A stretch of 64,000 bases of DNA. Origin: Candidatus Poribacteria bacterium. Its GTDB lineage: Bacteria > Poribacteria > WGA-4E > WGA-3G. The stretch is taken from assembly GCA_028820635.1 (NCBI GenBank), contig JAPPIG010000074.1, positions 127,325 to 191,324 on the forward strand, in the 5' to 3' direction. The notes under the pieces are model-generated. The model searched no databases. It saw nothing but the letters and a program-made list of their open reading frames with translations, and was not told where the DNA came from. Positions 24,425-34,004 of this stretch are shown here, in pieces (positions within the stretch are counted from its first letter, which is position 1; each line of letters opens with the position of its first letter). The position numbers and the translations under genes were made by a program.

Positions 24425-26524
24425 GTGAAGGAAGTATTAATAATTGACGACAACCAAAGTTCTGGTGAATTGGTGAATTTCCTAACGGATAAGGGCTATT
24501 CCCCCATCATCGTTGACGACTTTAACAAAGGCTTGGAAAAGATTAACGAATCCACGAATCTGGAAGTTGTCTTGCTCAGTGCGGCATTGTCGGCGAAGAG
24601 CGGTCTGGGTGAATTAAAGGAAATTAAGGACAAACACTCAAACGTAATTGTAATCGTGATCAGAGCGGGCATACATATAGTGAGAAGTGCAATATCTCAG
24701 GGGGCATTAGAGGTTTTACTTAGGCCCATTAATATGGAAGAGCTCTGTGACGCACTTGAACGGGCGTTTGACAGGCTATCTATCCGAAGTAACACATCCT
24801 GGATGCCTGATGGAAAAGAGGTTGAGGAACAAGCTCCTCTCGTTGGAAAGAGCAAACTCATGCTTAAGCTGAATAAACAAATTGGACGTGCAGTCAGTTT
24901 TAAGGCTTCAGTGCTACTTACGGGTGAGACAGGCACTGGGAAAGGTGTGGTTGCGCGCTTAATTCACGAAGAAGGTGAACGGGCAAAGGAACCCTATATC
25001 CCAATTGATTGTGGGGCTGCACCCGAATCACTCTTTGAAGATGCCCTTTTTGGTCATGAAAAAGGAGCGTTCACAGATGCAAAAGATAAACGTATTGGCG
25101 CATTTGAACAGGCTCATGGCGGCACCCTTTTCCTGGATGAAGTCAGTAATATGACACCAGCACAACAGGGAACACTTCTCACTGTATTGCAAGAAAGAGA
25201 ATTCCAACGAGTAGGCAGTAATCGAACACGTAGCGTGGATGTGCGTGTCATCAGTGCTACCAATCAAAACTTGAAGGAGATGATGGAAGCAGGGGAATTC
25301 CGAATGGATCTGTACTACCGACTCTGCGACTATGAGATCTCCGTGCCGCCCTTACGAGACCGGATAGAGGATATTGAGTTACTCACCACGCACTTTCTGC
25401 AGATTATTGAAAAAGAAAATAAGATGCCAACCCTTGCTCCTTCACCAGAAGCGGTAGCATTGCTTGAAGCGTATAACTGGCCGGGTAATGTTAGAGAGTT
25501 ATATAGCTGCCTCAAAAGAGCAGCAATGAATTCTCGAGGCGGCGTGATTCTGTCAAGGGACCTTCCACGAAACCTCCAGATGGTTGATGGAGATGAGGGT
25601 TCCGAGGGGAATATACGAGGAACGCGATCTGCAGAAACACCAGAAACACCAAAATATCAGAACCTACTTGATCTGCCGGTCGCGGTGTTCTGTAAGTTTA
25701 TCTCTGATGCTGCCCCAGATGTCACTGACAAACAAATTACTCTATGGTGGAAGGAGTTTTCTAATGAGGGGCGCGACCGCGCCTATATGGCCAAACGCGA
25801 AATTGAGGATTGGTTGAAAGAATATTACACAACTAAAGAGTTAGACGTTCCTAAACTTACGAAAGAATATATTAAGGCGGCGATTGACAATGCCACCTCT
25901 CAATTTTCAAAGTTTCGGCGTAGAATGGACACCGAACCCACAGAGGAAGCTGAACCAATCTGTATAATAGGAAAAAGCCTCCAGGAGAGCCTTACTGCGG
26001 TCCTCCGCGAAATCGTAAAGGAATATGGTGGAAATAAAGAAAAAGCAGCGAAAGAATTGCGGATTTCTCGCCATAAACTTGACAGGGAATTGTCGTATTG
26101 GGGAGAAGATAATGGAAATAACACGAACAATTCATCGCAAGAATTTGAACCAACTTTACGCCAGATCGAACGGTTTCCTATTGACGAGATCATGAGACTT
26201 CATACAGAACCAATGAAGCATTTCATTTTGGAGCATCTCTCTCGCGCAGAATGGCGAAACAAAGGACTGAAAGGCGAAATGCGGACTGTCCATCACGCTT
26301 TGAAAGTACTATCTAAGCGTCTAAATGGAGAACACGGCTGTATATATTTCAGTGGCCTGACCTTTTCGCGAATTGAATGGAATATTTATCGCCGATCCCC
26401 CTACCTATATGCTGACCCTGCCAAAGCAGCTGAGGTACTAAAGGTAGAAGACGTAAGAACGTTCAGGAAGTACTGGGATAAAAACATACCATTTCCAAGT
26501 CATCATACTCTATTTACGGGTTAG
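24425..26524 (+). CDS. Sigma-54-type enhancer-binding protein with degenerate receiver
   Basis: The frame is open from 24335, but the GTG at 24425 has AGGAG eight bases upstream and starts exactly at a receiver domain, giving 699 residues. Receiver, 1-120: the acidic pair D8-D9 is present but the phosphorylatable aspartate is replaced by serine (LLS, residue 52) and the conserved lysine by arginine (LLRPI). AAA+ ATPase, about 135-370: GETGTGKG Walker A, GAFTDA loop (variant of GAFTGA that contacts sigma-54), GGTLFLDEV Walker B, NWPGNVREL. A Fis-type helix-turn-helix lies near 527-558 (NKEKAAKELRISRHKLDREL), followed by an unusual 130-residue C-terminal extension. It probably activates sigma-54 promoters without classical phosphorylation. 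Targets are unknown. Confidence 0.9.
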   Translation: MKEVLIIDDNQSSGELVNFLTDKGYSPIIVDDFNKGLEKINESTNLEVVLLSAALSAKSGLGELKEIKDKHSNVIVIVIRAGIHIVRSAISQGALEVLLRPINMEELCDALERAFDRLSIRSNTSWMPDGKEVEEQAPLVGKSKLMLKLNKQIGRAVSFKASVLLTGETGTGKGVVARLIHEEGERAKEPYIPIDCGAAPESLFEDALFGHEKGAFTDAKDKRIGAFEQAHGGTLFLDEVSNMTPAQQGTLLTVLQEREFQRVGSNRTRSVDVRVISATNQNLKEMMEAGEFRMDLYYRLCDYEISVPPLRDRIEDIELLTTHFLQIIEKENKMPTLAPSPEAVALLEAYNWPGNVRELYSCLKRAAMNSRGGVILSRDLPRNLQMVDGDEGSEGNIRGTRSAETPETPKYQNLLDLPVAVFCKFISDAAPDVTDKQITLWWKEFSNEGRDRAYMAKREIEDWLKEYYTTKELDVPKLTKEYIKAAIDNATSQFSKFRRRMDTEPTEEAEPICIIGKSLQESLTAVLREIVKEYGGNKEKAAKELRISRHKLDRELSYWGEDNGNNTNNSSQEFEPTLRQIERFPIDEIMRLHTEPMKHFILEHLSRAEWRNKGLKGEMRTVHHALKVLSKRLNGEHGCIYFSGLTFSRIEWNIYRRSPYLYADPAKAAEVLKVEDVRTFRKYWDKNIPFPSHHTLFTG

Positions 26525-26537
26525 GATCCGTTATATC

Positions 26538-29500
26538 TCATCGCGCTGATGCTTGCAAGGAAGTTGCTAATTTTCTGCGAAGAATAACACCCCATTGACC
26601 AACAACCCAAAGTGTTTTGCCGTTTTTTGCACGGGTGATAACATAGAGATTGTTATCAATATCAGTATGTTCCAGTTCCCACGTTTCACCACCATCAGTA
26701 GAGCGGATAATCGTTCCTTCTTCCCCAACTGCATAGAGTTTTTGTTCAGAAAGAGCGATAATACCATGTAGTGTTTTGGCAATCCCGCTCATCTTTGGTT
26801 GCCATGTAAAACCGCCATCCACTGTCTTTAGCACAATACCACCTTGTCCTACTGCCCATCCTATTCGTTTCGTAATAAATGAAACAGAATTGAGGTCATA
26901 AACTGTATTGGACTCGTGCAATCGCCAATAATCGCCACCGTTGATTGTTCGCTGAATGGTACCGCTTTGCCCAACCGCCCAACCGAGAGGGGCAAATTTC
27001 ATGTCAATGCTCATGAGCGTGTCGTTTGTCGTGGAGCGCTGGAGCGTCCACGTGGGACCGCCATCTTTGTTGTGAATAATGTCCCCAAATCTACCAGCCG
27101 CCCAACCTTCAGAAAACTTGCCAAAGTCAACGTCGTTCAGCGAGAATCTACCGGGAGAATCCCCTTCAAAGAAAGGCGGTCGTTCAGGTGTGTCACCTGC
27201 TGTCCACGTATTACCATCAGTTGTATATAGGACTGTGCCATCTCTACGCATTGTCCAACCCCACTTCGGTTCAAGACTTGCGAAATGGATACCGACAAGG
27301 CTTTGACGAGCATGGATTGCCATTTTCTCCCATGTTTTTCCAGCGTCTTGCGTTTCCAATAGAGTTCCATCACTATTCGCTATCCAACCGATTTTGTCAT
27401 TGAAAAAGAGGACTTTTCGGAAATCATTACGCTGCTGTTCACCAAGCTGACGTTCCCATGTTTCTCCACCGTTTGTTGTTCGGTAAATACTGCCTGCGCT
27501 TCCTACAGCCCATGCATGTTCTGCATCAAGGAAATAAACGCTGGCGATTCCGCTTCCGCCACGTCTAAACCTTCTCCTTTGTTCAGGTGGAGGAGGTGGC
27601 GGTTGTTCGGTTTGGATGGGATTCGCCTGCTCAGCATTAGGTGGCAATGTCCCTTCAGGTGCAAGACGACCCGGACGTTGCCGCTGTTGCCGAAGTTGTC
27701 TTTGGAATATATCTCCGAATGTTTCTTCAGCAGGTTGCGTGCTTTCTTCTTGATCTTCCGTTTCTTCTTTTTCAGATTCTTCAGGTGTTTCTGGCAGAGG
27801 TTGTCGCATTGCGAACATATCATTTCCTGTTGAAACAGGTACTGATTTCCAATTTACACCTTGATCTTCAGTGATGTACGCACCGCCGCCTCCGATTCCC
27901 CACGCATGTGTATGTGAACGGAAGGTGATACGTCTTAAACCGCGCGGGCTTTCTGTTGTGGCTCGCAATTTCCATGTTTCACCGCCATCTTCAGTCAACA
28001 AGGAATTTCCGTTACCGAGAATAACCCAGCCGTGTTTTTCGTCATCAAAATGGACGGCAATACCCGGTTGATTGGTCTTAGACTGAATTTTCCAGTAATT
28101 GCCACCATCAACAGTATGTAGAATGAAACCACCATCCCGACGTTGTGGGGCAACTGCCCAACCTTCCTGACTATTGATAAAATGAAGGTCTGTGATATTT
28201 GCATTTGTTGTGCCAGTTTTCTGAACTTTCCACGTTTTCCCTCCATCTGTTGTCCGCAAGATTTGCCCAATTGATGCACCAAGCCATCCTTCTTTTTCGT
28301 TTATAAACTGCATCATATTGATACGTGGCAGGTTCTGACGCGTTGTATTGACAATAGGTTTCCACGTTTCGCCACCATTTTCTGTCTGAAGTAAAACGTT
28401 TGATCCAAGAATTCGTCCATTTTTTTCGTCTGTAAATTCGATCTCACGTAGATTTTCACTGATACCGCTATGTTGTGGTAACCACGTTTTTCCACCATCT
28501 GTTGTACGAGCAATTGCACCACCCGAACCAACTGCCCATCCATTTTCTGCATCCACAAAATGCGTGTCGGCAAAATCTGTTCGCCATGTCGCCTGACGGA
28601 TAATATCCCAATGGTAGACAACGGCTTCAACAGGTGTTTCTTCTTCAACAATTACGGTTTCAGGTTCTTCAGCAACAGGCGGTAGTTTCGCAGGCAATTG
28701 GGCATTTTCAACTGTGTAATGCATCGCTATCCCACCTTTACCAACAGCAACCACCCCTTCGGGCGAGAGTGCTAATCCATAAAGGTCATTTTCGGTGCCG
28801 CTTTCTTGAAGTTCCCACCTTTTCCCACCATTGATGGTAGTAAGCATAACACCGTTATCACCAACGACTAATCCGTGTTGTGCATCTGCAAAATAGACTT
28901 TATTTAAATTCTCTTGGGTGCGACTATATTGAAGAGTCCATTTCTTTCCACCGTTTTTTGTATGTAGAATCTCGCCAAATTGTCCAACAATCCAACCTAT
29001 ATTTTCATCTACGAAGTATACTGCGTAAAGTTCATTAAAGGTATCAGTAGACTGCTGTTGCCATGTCAAGCCACCATCTTGAGTCGCCATACAGACACCT
29101 GGCCACCCGATTGCCCATCCTTTCTTTGCATCAAGAAAAAATACGCCTTTTAACATAATTGAATGGAAATCACCCACAGGGATTTGTGGAAGCCAGCTGT
29201 TTCCCCCATCAATTGTGTGTAGGATAGTGCCGAGGTCTCCAACAATCCAACCCGTTTTGGAATTAATAAAGTGGACAGAACGCAGCGTAAATGCTGAAGG
29301 TGCACGCTGCCGCTCCCAATTTGCCCCACCATCGCTTGTATGGATAATAAGTCCTCGTTCACCGACTGCCCATCCGTGCTTGTCAGTCGCAAAATAGATA
29401 TTCCAAATTCCGTCCCAGATATCTGTGTCCAGCTCGTTCCACGTTTGTCCGCCATCATTTGTCATAACCATCGTGCCGCGCTTACCAACTGCGACAGCAC

Positions 29501-30581
29501 GGTTAGCATCTGTGAACTGTACATTTTGCAAATCATTTGCTGTTGTCCCGCTGACCATCTCCCAGGTAGCACCTGCGTCTATTGTGCGAAGAATTGTGCC
29601 AGACCATCCGATTGCCCAAGCTTCTTTTTTAGTGGTAAACTGAACCGCTGTCAAATTGTTTTCTGTTCCGCTCTCCATCAATTGCCAATTATCACCACCG
29701 TCTTCTGTTCGGGTAATGAAACCGACATCAGCAACAGCAATGCCATAGTTTTCATCTGTAAAATGGATACTGTTAATTGTATCTCGGACGTGTCCATTAA
29801 TCAGTGGAATACGACTGTCTTGGCGTTCCCAATTAACACCACCAGTCGTTGTATGAAAGATGGAACCATCACTCCCAACAATCCAGCCTTCGTTGTCACC
29901 AATAAAAAAGACCTTCTTATTATCATTGATCATTCGGTCGCGTTCACCTTCAAACCGATTACTCTGTTCTTGCCATGACTTACCACCTGTTTTGGTGTGA
30001 AAAATCCTATCATACGTCCCAACAGCCCATCCTCTGTCATCATCAACGAACCAGACCCCGTTAAGCGGAAATTCACTTACCTGTTCAAACCGATTCCATG
30101 ATTTACCACCGTTTTGCGTATAGAGAACATCAGCATCTTCACCAACAATCCATCCTTCCATACCATTTGCAAAATATACATCACGAAGCATCGCAGAAGT
30201 TCCGCTTTCTTGTAAGTACCAGTGTCTACCACTATCATCAGTAGTTGCGATTAGACCGTCATGACCTACCGCCCATCCGTCTTTTTCATTAGCAAAATAG
30301 ACCGCTTTGAAATCACCTGTAGTATTTACTTCCTGCTTTTGCCATGTTTTCCCACCATCTGCTGTATGGACAATTACGCCACCAAGTCCGACAAGCCATC
30401 CCTTTTTCGCATTCACAAAGTGCAGATCAGTGAAGTTTGTCTCCCAATCCGCTTTCCGAGTTGCTTCCATCTTAACACAACCGTTGATAAAGAGCATGGC
30501 GGCAAGGATAAATGTGATAGTGTATGAAACGATGTTTACTTGCCAATTTCTCCATGAAAAATTACGATATTTGAACTGCAT
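26538..30581 (-). CDS. Giant Ycf48/BNR-like multi-propeller protein
   Basis: This 1347-residue protein has an N-terminal hydrophobic segment ending in LFINGC, suggesting a lipoprotein or membrane-anchored exported protein. I count about 26 repeats of the form GWAVG..G.I..T.DGG.TW, each about 40-45 residues, in three blocks of roughly 13, 6 and 7. Acidic/proline-rich linkers separate the blocks near residues 625-660 and 930-1007. These are the blades of Ycf48-like/sialidase-like beta propellers, which in photosystem assembly act as protein-binding factors; here only a binding scaffold outside the cytoplasm can be claimed. GGAGG precedes the start. It is convergent with the enhancer-binding protein gene, 13 bases apart. 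Confidence 0.88.
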   Translation of the reverse strand: MQFKYRNFSWRNWQVNIVSYTITFILAAMLFINGCVKMEATRKADWETNFTDLHFVNAKKGWLVGLGGVIVHTADGGKTWQKQEVNTTGDFKAVYFANEKDGWAVGHDGLIATTDDSGRHWYLQESGTSAMLRDVYFANGMEGWIVGEDADVLYTQNGGKSWNRFEQVSEFPLNGVWFVDDDRGWAVGTYDRIFHTKTGGKSWQEQSNRFEGERDRMINDNKKVFFIGDNEGWIVGSDGSIFHTTTGGVNWERQDSRIPLINGHVRDTINSIHFTDENYGIAVADVGFITRTEDGGDNWQLMESGTENNLTAVQFTTKKEAWAIGWSGTILRTIDAGATWEMVSGTTANDLQNVQFTDANRAVAVGKRGTMVMTNDGGQTWNELDTDIWDGIWNIYFATDKHGWAVGERGLIIHTSDGGANWERQRAPSAFTLRSVHFINSKTGWIVGDLGTILHTIDGGNSWLPQIPVGDFHSIMLKGVFFLDAKKGWAIGWPGVCMATQDGGLTWQQQSTDTFNELYAVYFVDENIGWIVGQFGEILHTKNGGKKWTLQYSRTQENLNKVYFADAQHGLVVGDNGVMLTTINGGKRWELQESGTENDLYGLALSPEGVVAVGKGGIAMHYTVENAQLPAKLPPVAEEPETVIVEEETPVEAVVYHWDIIRQATWRTDFADTHFVDAENGWAVGSGGAIARTTDGGKTWLPQHSGISENLREIEFTDEKNGRILGSNVLLQTENGGETWKPIVNTTRQNLPRINMMQFINEKEGWLGASIGQILRTTDGGKTWKVQKTGTTNANITDLHFINSQEGWAVAPQRRDGGFILHTVDGGNYWKIQSKTNQPGIAVHFDDEKHGWVILGNGNSLLTEDGGETWKLRATTESPRGLRRITFRSHTHAWGIGGGGAYITEDQGVNWKSVPVSTGNDMFAMRQPLPETPEESEKEETEDQEESTQPAEETFGDIFQRQLRQQRQRPGRLAPEGTLPPNAEQANPIQTEQPPPPPPEQRRRFRRGGSGIASVYFLDAEHAWAVGSAGSIYRTTNGGETWERQLGEQQRNDFRKVLFFNDKIGWIANSDGTLLETQDAGKTWEKMAIHARQSLVGIHFASLEPKWGWTMRRDGTVLYTTDGNTWTAGDTPERPPFFEGDSPGRFSLNDVDFGKFSEGWAAGRFGDIIHNKDGGPTWTLQRSTTNDTLMSIDMKFAPLGWAVGQSGTIQRTINGGDYWRLHESNTVYDLNSVSFITKRIGWAVGQGGIVLKTVDGGFTWQPKMSGIAKTLHGIIALSEQKLYAVGEEGTIIRSTDGGETWELEHTDIDNNLYVITRAKNGKTLWVVGQWGVILRRKLATSLQASAR

Positions 30582-30604
30582 TCTGATTTCCTCCGATTGA
30601 ATAG

Positions 30605-31507
30605 TTAATAAGCGTCTTCACCGAAAAATCCTGAGCGAACTACTGCTATGATTATGGCTATACTTACACAAAGTGCTATGAGTCCTACCTGAATTAAAAC
30701 CGATTTTCGACCTTTCAACTGCTGAATTGTTGGTATTTTTCCTACTTGTGCGAAAAAAGGTGAAACTGCTAATAGAATAATACTAACCGATGGTGCCTCC
30801 GCGTAAAAATATCCGTTCATCCAGATGCCCACAAAAAGGAACGTTACTAATGGTGATACACTAATCGGAAAAACGTGTAAGTTGCTGTTGGTATTAGATT
30901 GCATACCGCGCAAAAGAACAATAGTAAGAATCCAAATCACAGCAAAAAGTGCTACTAAAACTCCAGCATGTTGTGCAATTCGCACACTTCCTGAAAGCGC
31001 GATAATCAGAGCAGTCCCGCCTGAAATCCCAAAATAGACAAATGGGATAGAGGCATTAGATGATGGAATCGCAGAAAAACTCTGTATCACTATATTCCAA
31101 AAGATAAAAACTCCTACACTTAAACAGACCCACCAGATAATACCTTCAACTGTTCCCCAATTATACTGAAAGTATGAATTCAGTAGTATACGTGGTAGAG
31201 CAACCGAATAGATTATCTGTGATACCAATCGTCTCCAACCGGAAAAATCCCAATAAGTACTGCTGAAAATTGCAAAAAGTGTAAAATAGAAAAGCCAGTG
31301 TATACTTTCTATCGGTAGAAAGGTTATCTTCTTTTCAATACCGAGATAACCGGCGATATATCCTATTCCGATAGCAACAGCAGTTAACCATAGCAGAGAA
31401 GTATTTTCTTCGTCGCTTTTCCTGATGTATGCTACAACAGCATAAATCCCTCCGCAAACGATAGCAGGCAAAAGCAAATTGAAAAACAACTGACTCAAAG
31501 TTAGCAT
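30605..31507 (-). CDS. Polytopic membrane protein of unknown function
   Basis: This 300-residue protein is almost entirely hydrophobic, with about eight to ten predicted membrane segments (for example LLLPAIVCGGIYAVVAYI near residue 11, SIHWLFYFTLFAIFSSTYW near 78, GTALIIALSGSVRIAQHAGVLVALFAVIWILTIVLL near 160-195). No catalytic motif or transporter signature was recognised. It sits 24 bases upstream of the giant propeller gene in the same direction, so the two are probably co-transcribed. No good ribosome binding site is visible before the ATG at 31507. Function cannot be assigned. Confidence 0.7.
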   Translation of the reverse strand: MLTLSQLFFNLLLPAIVCGGIYAVVAYIRKSDEENTSLLWLTAVAIGIGYIAGYLGIEKKITFLPIESIHWLFYFTLFAIFSSTYWDFSGWRRLVSQIIYSVALPRILLNSYFQYNWGTVEGIIWWVCLSVGVFIFWNIVIQSFSAIPSSNASIPFVYFGISGGTALIIALSGSVRIAQHAGVLVALFAVIWILTIVLLRGMQSNTNSNLHVFPISVSPLVTFLFVGIWMNGYFYAEAPSVSIILLAVSPFFAQVGKIPTIQQLKGRKSVLIQVGLIALCVSIAIIIAVVRSGFFGEDAY

Positions 31508-31557
31508 TGCTTAAGACCCCACTTTCATAATAGAATCTACAATTGTTTCAGGGATGT

Positions 31558-32175
31558 CTATTTATGTGCTGCCTCAATACTCACTGTAATTCGGATGTCG
31601 TCACTGACGTTTTTCAATTCGTAGTTCATACCGTAATCGCTCCGCTTAATGTCAAACGTCGTTTCGAATCCAATCAATGCTCCTGCTCGTGGGTGTTGTC
31701 CTTTTCCCGTAATTTCTACATCAACAGTGATAGATTTTTTTGCGCCGTGCAGTTCAAAATCACCTATAACTTCCAGCATATTCTCTTGTCCTGCTTTTGC
31801 CCTAACCTTTGTACTTTCAAAAGTGATGACGGGGAACTGTTTGGCATTGAAAAAGTCGGGACTTCTGAGGTGTTGGTCGCGTTTTCCATTGGCAGTATCA
31901 ACGCTGGCTGTTTTCACTTCTAATTCAATCTTGCTCTTGGATATATCAGTTTCGTCTACCGTGATTGAACCCGAAAAATCATTGAACCGACCGTAATTGT
32001 AACTGACTCCCAAGTGTTTTGCACGGAATATAACTGCTGAATGTGTGGCATCAATGTTATATGTTTTTGCGTCATTCTGCGATTCTGTTTTTTGCGTGAA
32101 AGTTATGATGAGTAGGGCTAAAAATAAGGTGCCGATAAATGGGGCCTGCCAGTTTCGCTTAAACCATGTTGTCAT
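31558..32175 (-). CDS. YceI family periplasmic protein
   Basis: This 205-residue protein has an N-terminal signal or anchor (about residues 10-28, FIGTLFLALLIITF) followed by a complete YceI lipocalin-like domain. Typical parts are YNIDATHSAVIFRAKHLGVS near residue 38, FNDFSGSITVD, NGKRDQHLRSPDFFNAKQFPVITFES near 100 and the closing FDIKRSDYGMNYELKNVSDDIRITVSIEA. YceI-like proteins bind polyisoprenoids or amphiphiles; the ligand here is unknown. A GGAGG site is ten bases upstream of the ATG. It lies 50 bases upstream of the membrane-protein gene and 211 bases downstream of the metal-binding lipoprotein gene. Confidence 0.92.
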   Translation of the reverse strand: MTTWFKRNWQAPFIGTLFLALLIITFTQKTESQNDAKTYNIDATHSAVIFRAKHLGVSYNYGRFNDFSGSITVDETDISKSKIELEVKTASVDTANGKRDQHLRSPDFFNAKQFPVITFESTKVRAKAGQENMLEVIGDFELHGAKKSITVDVEITGKGQHPRAGALIGFETTFDIKRSDYGMNYELKNVSDDIRITVSIEAAHK

Positions 32176-32386
32176 TAAAGATGTTCCTCCATAGTATCGT
32201 TTTCGTTTTGAATAATTATCTTTTACATAAATGCAGTATACTTTATTTTGTCAATGGTGTCAATGAAAAAGCAAATAAATTCGGCTACTACAAAGAGGAG
32301 AACAATGAATCAAAAAGGCGAGGCACACAGACCCCGCCTAACAAAACAGATTGCTTTACTATAACCTATCACACTTCACATCTTAA

Positions 32387-33364
32387 CTATTCCTGATAAG
32401 CCAACTCTGTCTGAAGTGAATTCACAATAGTATCAATGTTATAGCGCATCATTCCGACATAAGTTCCCTCACGCGTTCCGGGTGTTCCCATTGCATCAGC
32501 GAAAAGCCCTCCGCCGATTTTTACATTGAAACCCTTTGCCTTAACGGCCGCTTGAACCGCGTAGATACCTTGCGGCGCTGCAGAAGTCTCAACGAACATG
32601 GTTGAGATTTTACGTTCAATGATAAACTGTGCAAGTTCCCTCACATCCGCAATTCCAACTTCGTCTTCTGTGTTTATTCCCATAAGTCCACGCACCTCAA
32701 AACCGTAAGCCTTTCCAAGATAACCAAACGCATCGTGCGTCGTGACGAGAACCCTACGCTTAGCAGGTATCTGTGCAGCAAGCTTTTGCATATCTTCATG
32801 CAGAACTTGCAACTTCGTTAGGTAATTCTTCGCATTAGAATGATAATAATCGGAATTCTTTGGGTCTGTATGAGCCAATGTGTCGCGGACCCTTTCAGTT
32901 GCCTTCATCCAGAGAGACGCATCATGCCACACATGCGGGTCATAACCGCCCATAAATTCTGTTGCTACCCGAAGTCGTGAATGATCGATCCCATCCGTAA
33001 CAGCGACAGCTTTCGTTTTATCCTTCATTTTATCAAAAACAGTACCTGTAATCCTCACTTCAAGATGCAATCCATTGTAGAAGATAATATCAGCGTCCAG
33101 TAGTCGTTTGGTATCCCTGGCAGTCGGTTTAAAGAGATGTGGGTCAACCCCTTCACCGATAATCCCAGTAACATCAATTCTATCGCCGCCAACATTGTTC
33201 ACAACATCGGTAATCATACCAATTGTCGCTACAACGTTAAGTTTTTTCTCAGTCGTCGGTTTGGCGTTTGTAATGTCTGTTTTCTCGTTTTGACACCCCG
33301 CAGAGATAAAAAATAGTAATAATCCGAAAAAACATAAACTCCTCTTGAAAAAAAATTTATCCAC
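32387..33364 (-). CDS. Zn/Mn-type ABC transporter substrate-binding lipoprotein, orphan
   Basis: This 325-residue protein begins at a GTG (33364) preceded by AAGGAG and has a lipobox (FISAGC, cysteine 24). It belongs to the cluster A-I metal-binding family (ZnuA, MntC, PsaA). The four expected metal ligands are visible: His in DPHLFKP near 75, His in YDPHVWHD near 140, Glu in MFVETSAAPQ near 257 and Asp in GGLFADAMGT near 283. It lacks the His/Asp-rich loop of ZnuA, so manganese is as likely as zinc. No ATPase or permease gene is adjacent, so the transporter core must be elsewhere. The upstream region TTGATTGTATAACATTATTGC may hold a promoter or metal-regulator site. Confidence 0.92.
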   Translation of the reverse strand: MDKFFFKRSLCFFGLLLFFISAGCQNEKTDITNAKPTTEKKLNVVATIGMITDVVNNVGGDRIDVTGIIGEGVDPHLFKPTARDTKRLLDADIIFYNGLHLEVRITGTVFDKMKDKTKAVAVTDGIDHSRLRVATEFMGGYDPHVWHDASLWMKATERVRDTLAHTDPKNSDYYHSNAKNYLTKLQVLHEDMQKLAAQIPAKRRVLVTTHDAFGYLGKAYGFEVRGLMGINTEDEVGIADVRELAQFIIERKISTMFVETSAAPQGIYAVQAAVKAKGFNVKIGGGLFADAMGTPGTREGTYVGMMRYNIDTIVNSLQTELAYQE

Positions 33365-33634
33365 TCTATCAACTCCTTTTTACTTGATTGTATAACATTA
33401 TTGCTTCATGATAGTTTTTAAGTCATAATGGAAACTTCTCGTAACAGAACTCTAAAAACTGCGAAAGTTTAAGGAAAATACGTCATTTCTATTGCAAATG
33501 TTACATTAAGTTAAAATAAGTTAAAATCCGAAATTCATAGACGTTAATCATTAAATAGTGCAATGAATTGCCCTAATACAAGCGCTGCAAATCTTGAGAA
33601 GATGTATTAACTTTTTTAGATTTGATTATAAATG

Positions 33635-33988
33635 GGGTGTAAAGTTTTCTTACAAAGCATATTATCGGTTGAGTTTCGCTTCTCCTTCCCGATGGACACC
33701 TTCAATTAGGACGTTTGCACGTCACATTTAGGACGTTTGCACGTCACATTTAGGACGTTACACGTCACATTTAGGACGTTTTGCACGTCACAGTGACGTG
33801 GTAAAACCCAGTCAGGACAAGGAATGTGACGTGATTTTTCAGCTTTTTTGTTTTTCTTCTCTTTATTCATTAGAAATTTTGAGTGTATTGAGAACATTAT
33901 TTAATTACGTGATAATAATATTAACATAAATATATTGATTTGTCAAGTTAATTTTTAAAAAAATAATCATTGACAAAACTTTACACCC
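33635..33988. repeat. Inverted-repeat-bounded element enclosing a minisatellite
   Basis: A perfect 14-base inverted pair, GGGTGTAAAGTTTT at 33635-33648 and AAAACTTTACACCC at 33975-33988, with matching AT-rich flanks, encloses 326 bases. The enclosed DNA contains the tandem repeat at 33708-33793 and a very AT-rich stretch (33895-33960). There is no convincing gene inside. It could be a MITE-type insertion in the 753-base spacer between divergent genes at 33364 and 34118. Confidence 0.55.
33708..33793. repeat. Tandem repeat, four units of 21-22 bases with ACGT dyads
   Basis: Units AGGACGTTTGCACGTCACAT+TT lie at 33708-33729 and 33730-33751 (identical), 33752-33772 (one base shorter) and 33773-33793. 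Each contains the dyad GACGT-N4-ACGTC, and a further TGACGTG follows at 33793 and 33827. Units abut each other without spacers, so this is not CRISPR. It may be a minisatellite or an operator array for a dimeric regulator with two-turn spacing. Confidence 0.75.
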
Positions 33989-34004
33989 ATAAATGGGATT
34001 TTTC

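Noticed and set aside
32166..32396. 76-residue plus-strand protein between yceI and the metal-binding lipoprotein gene
   Set aside because: It has no homology that I recognise, no ribosome binding site, and overlaps both neighbours' ends on the opposite strand.
33708..33793. CRISPR array
   Set aside because: The 21-22-base units abut with no spacers between them and no cas gene is nearby.
33706..33897. Small minus-strand protein with NVLNVTC repeats
   Set aside because: It is only a translation of the tandem DNA repeat, without a ribosome binding site or family match.
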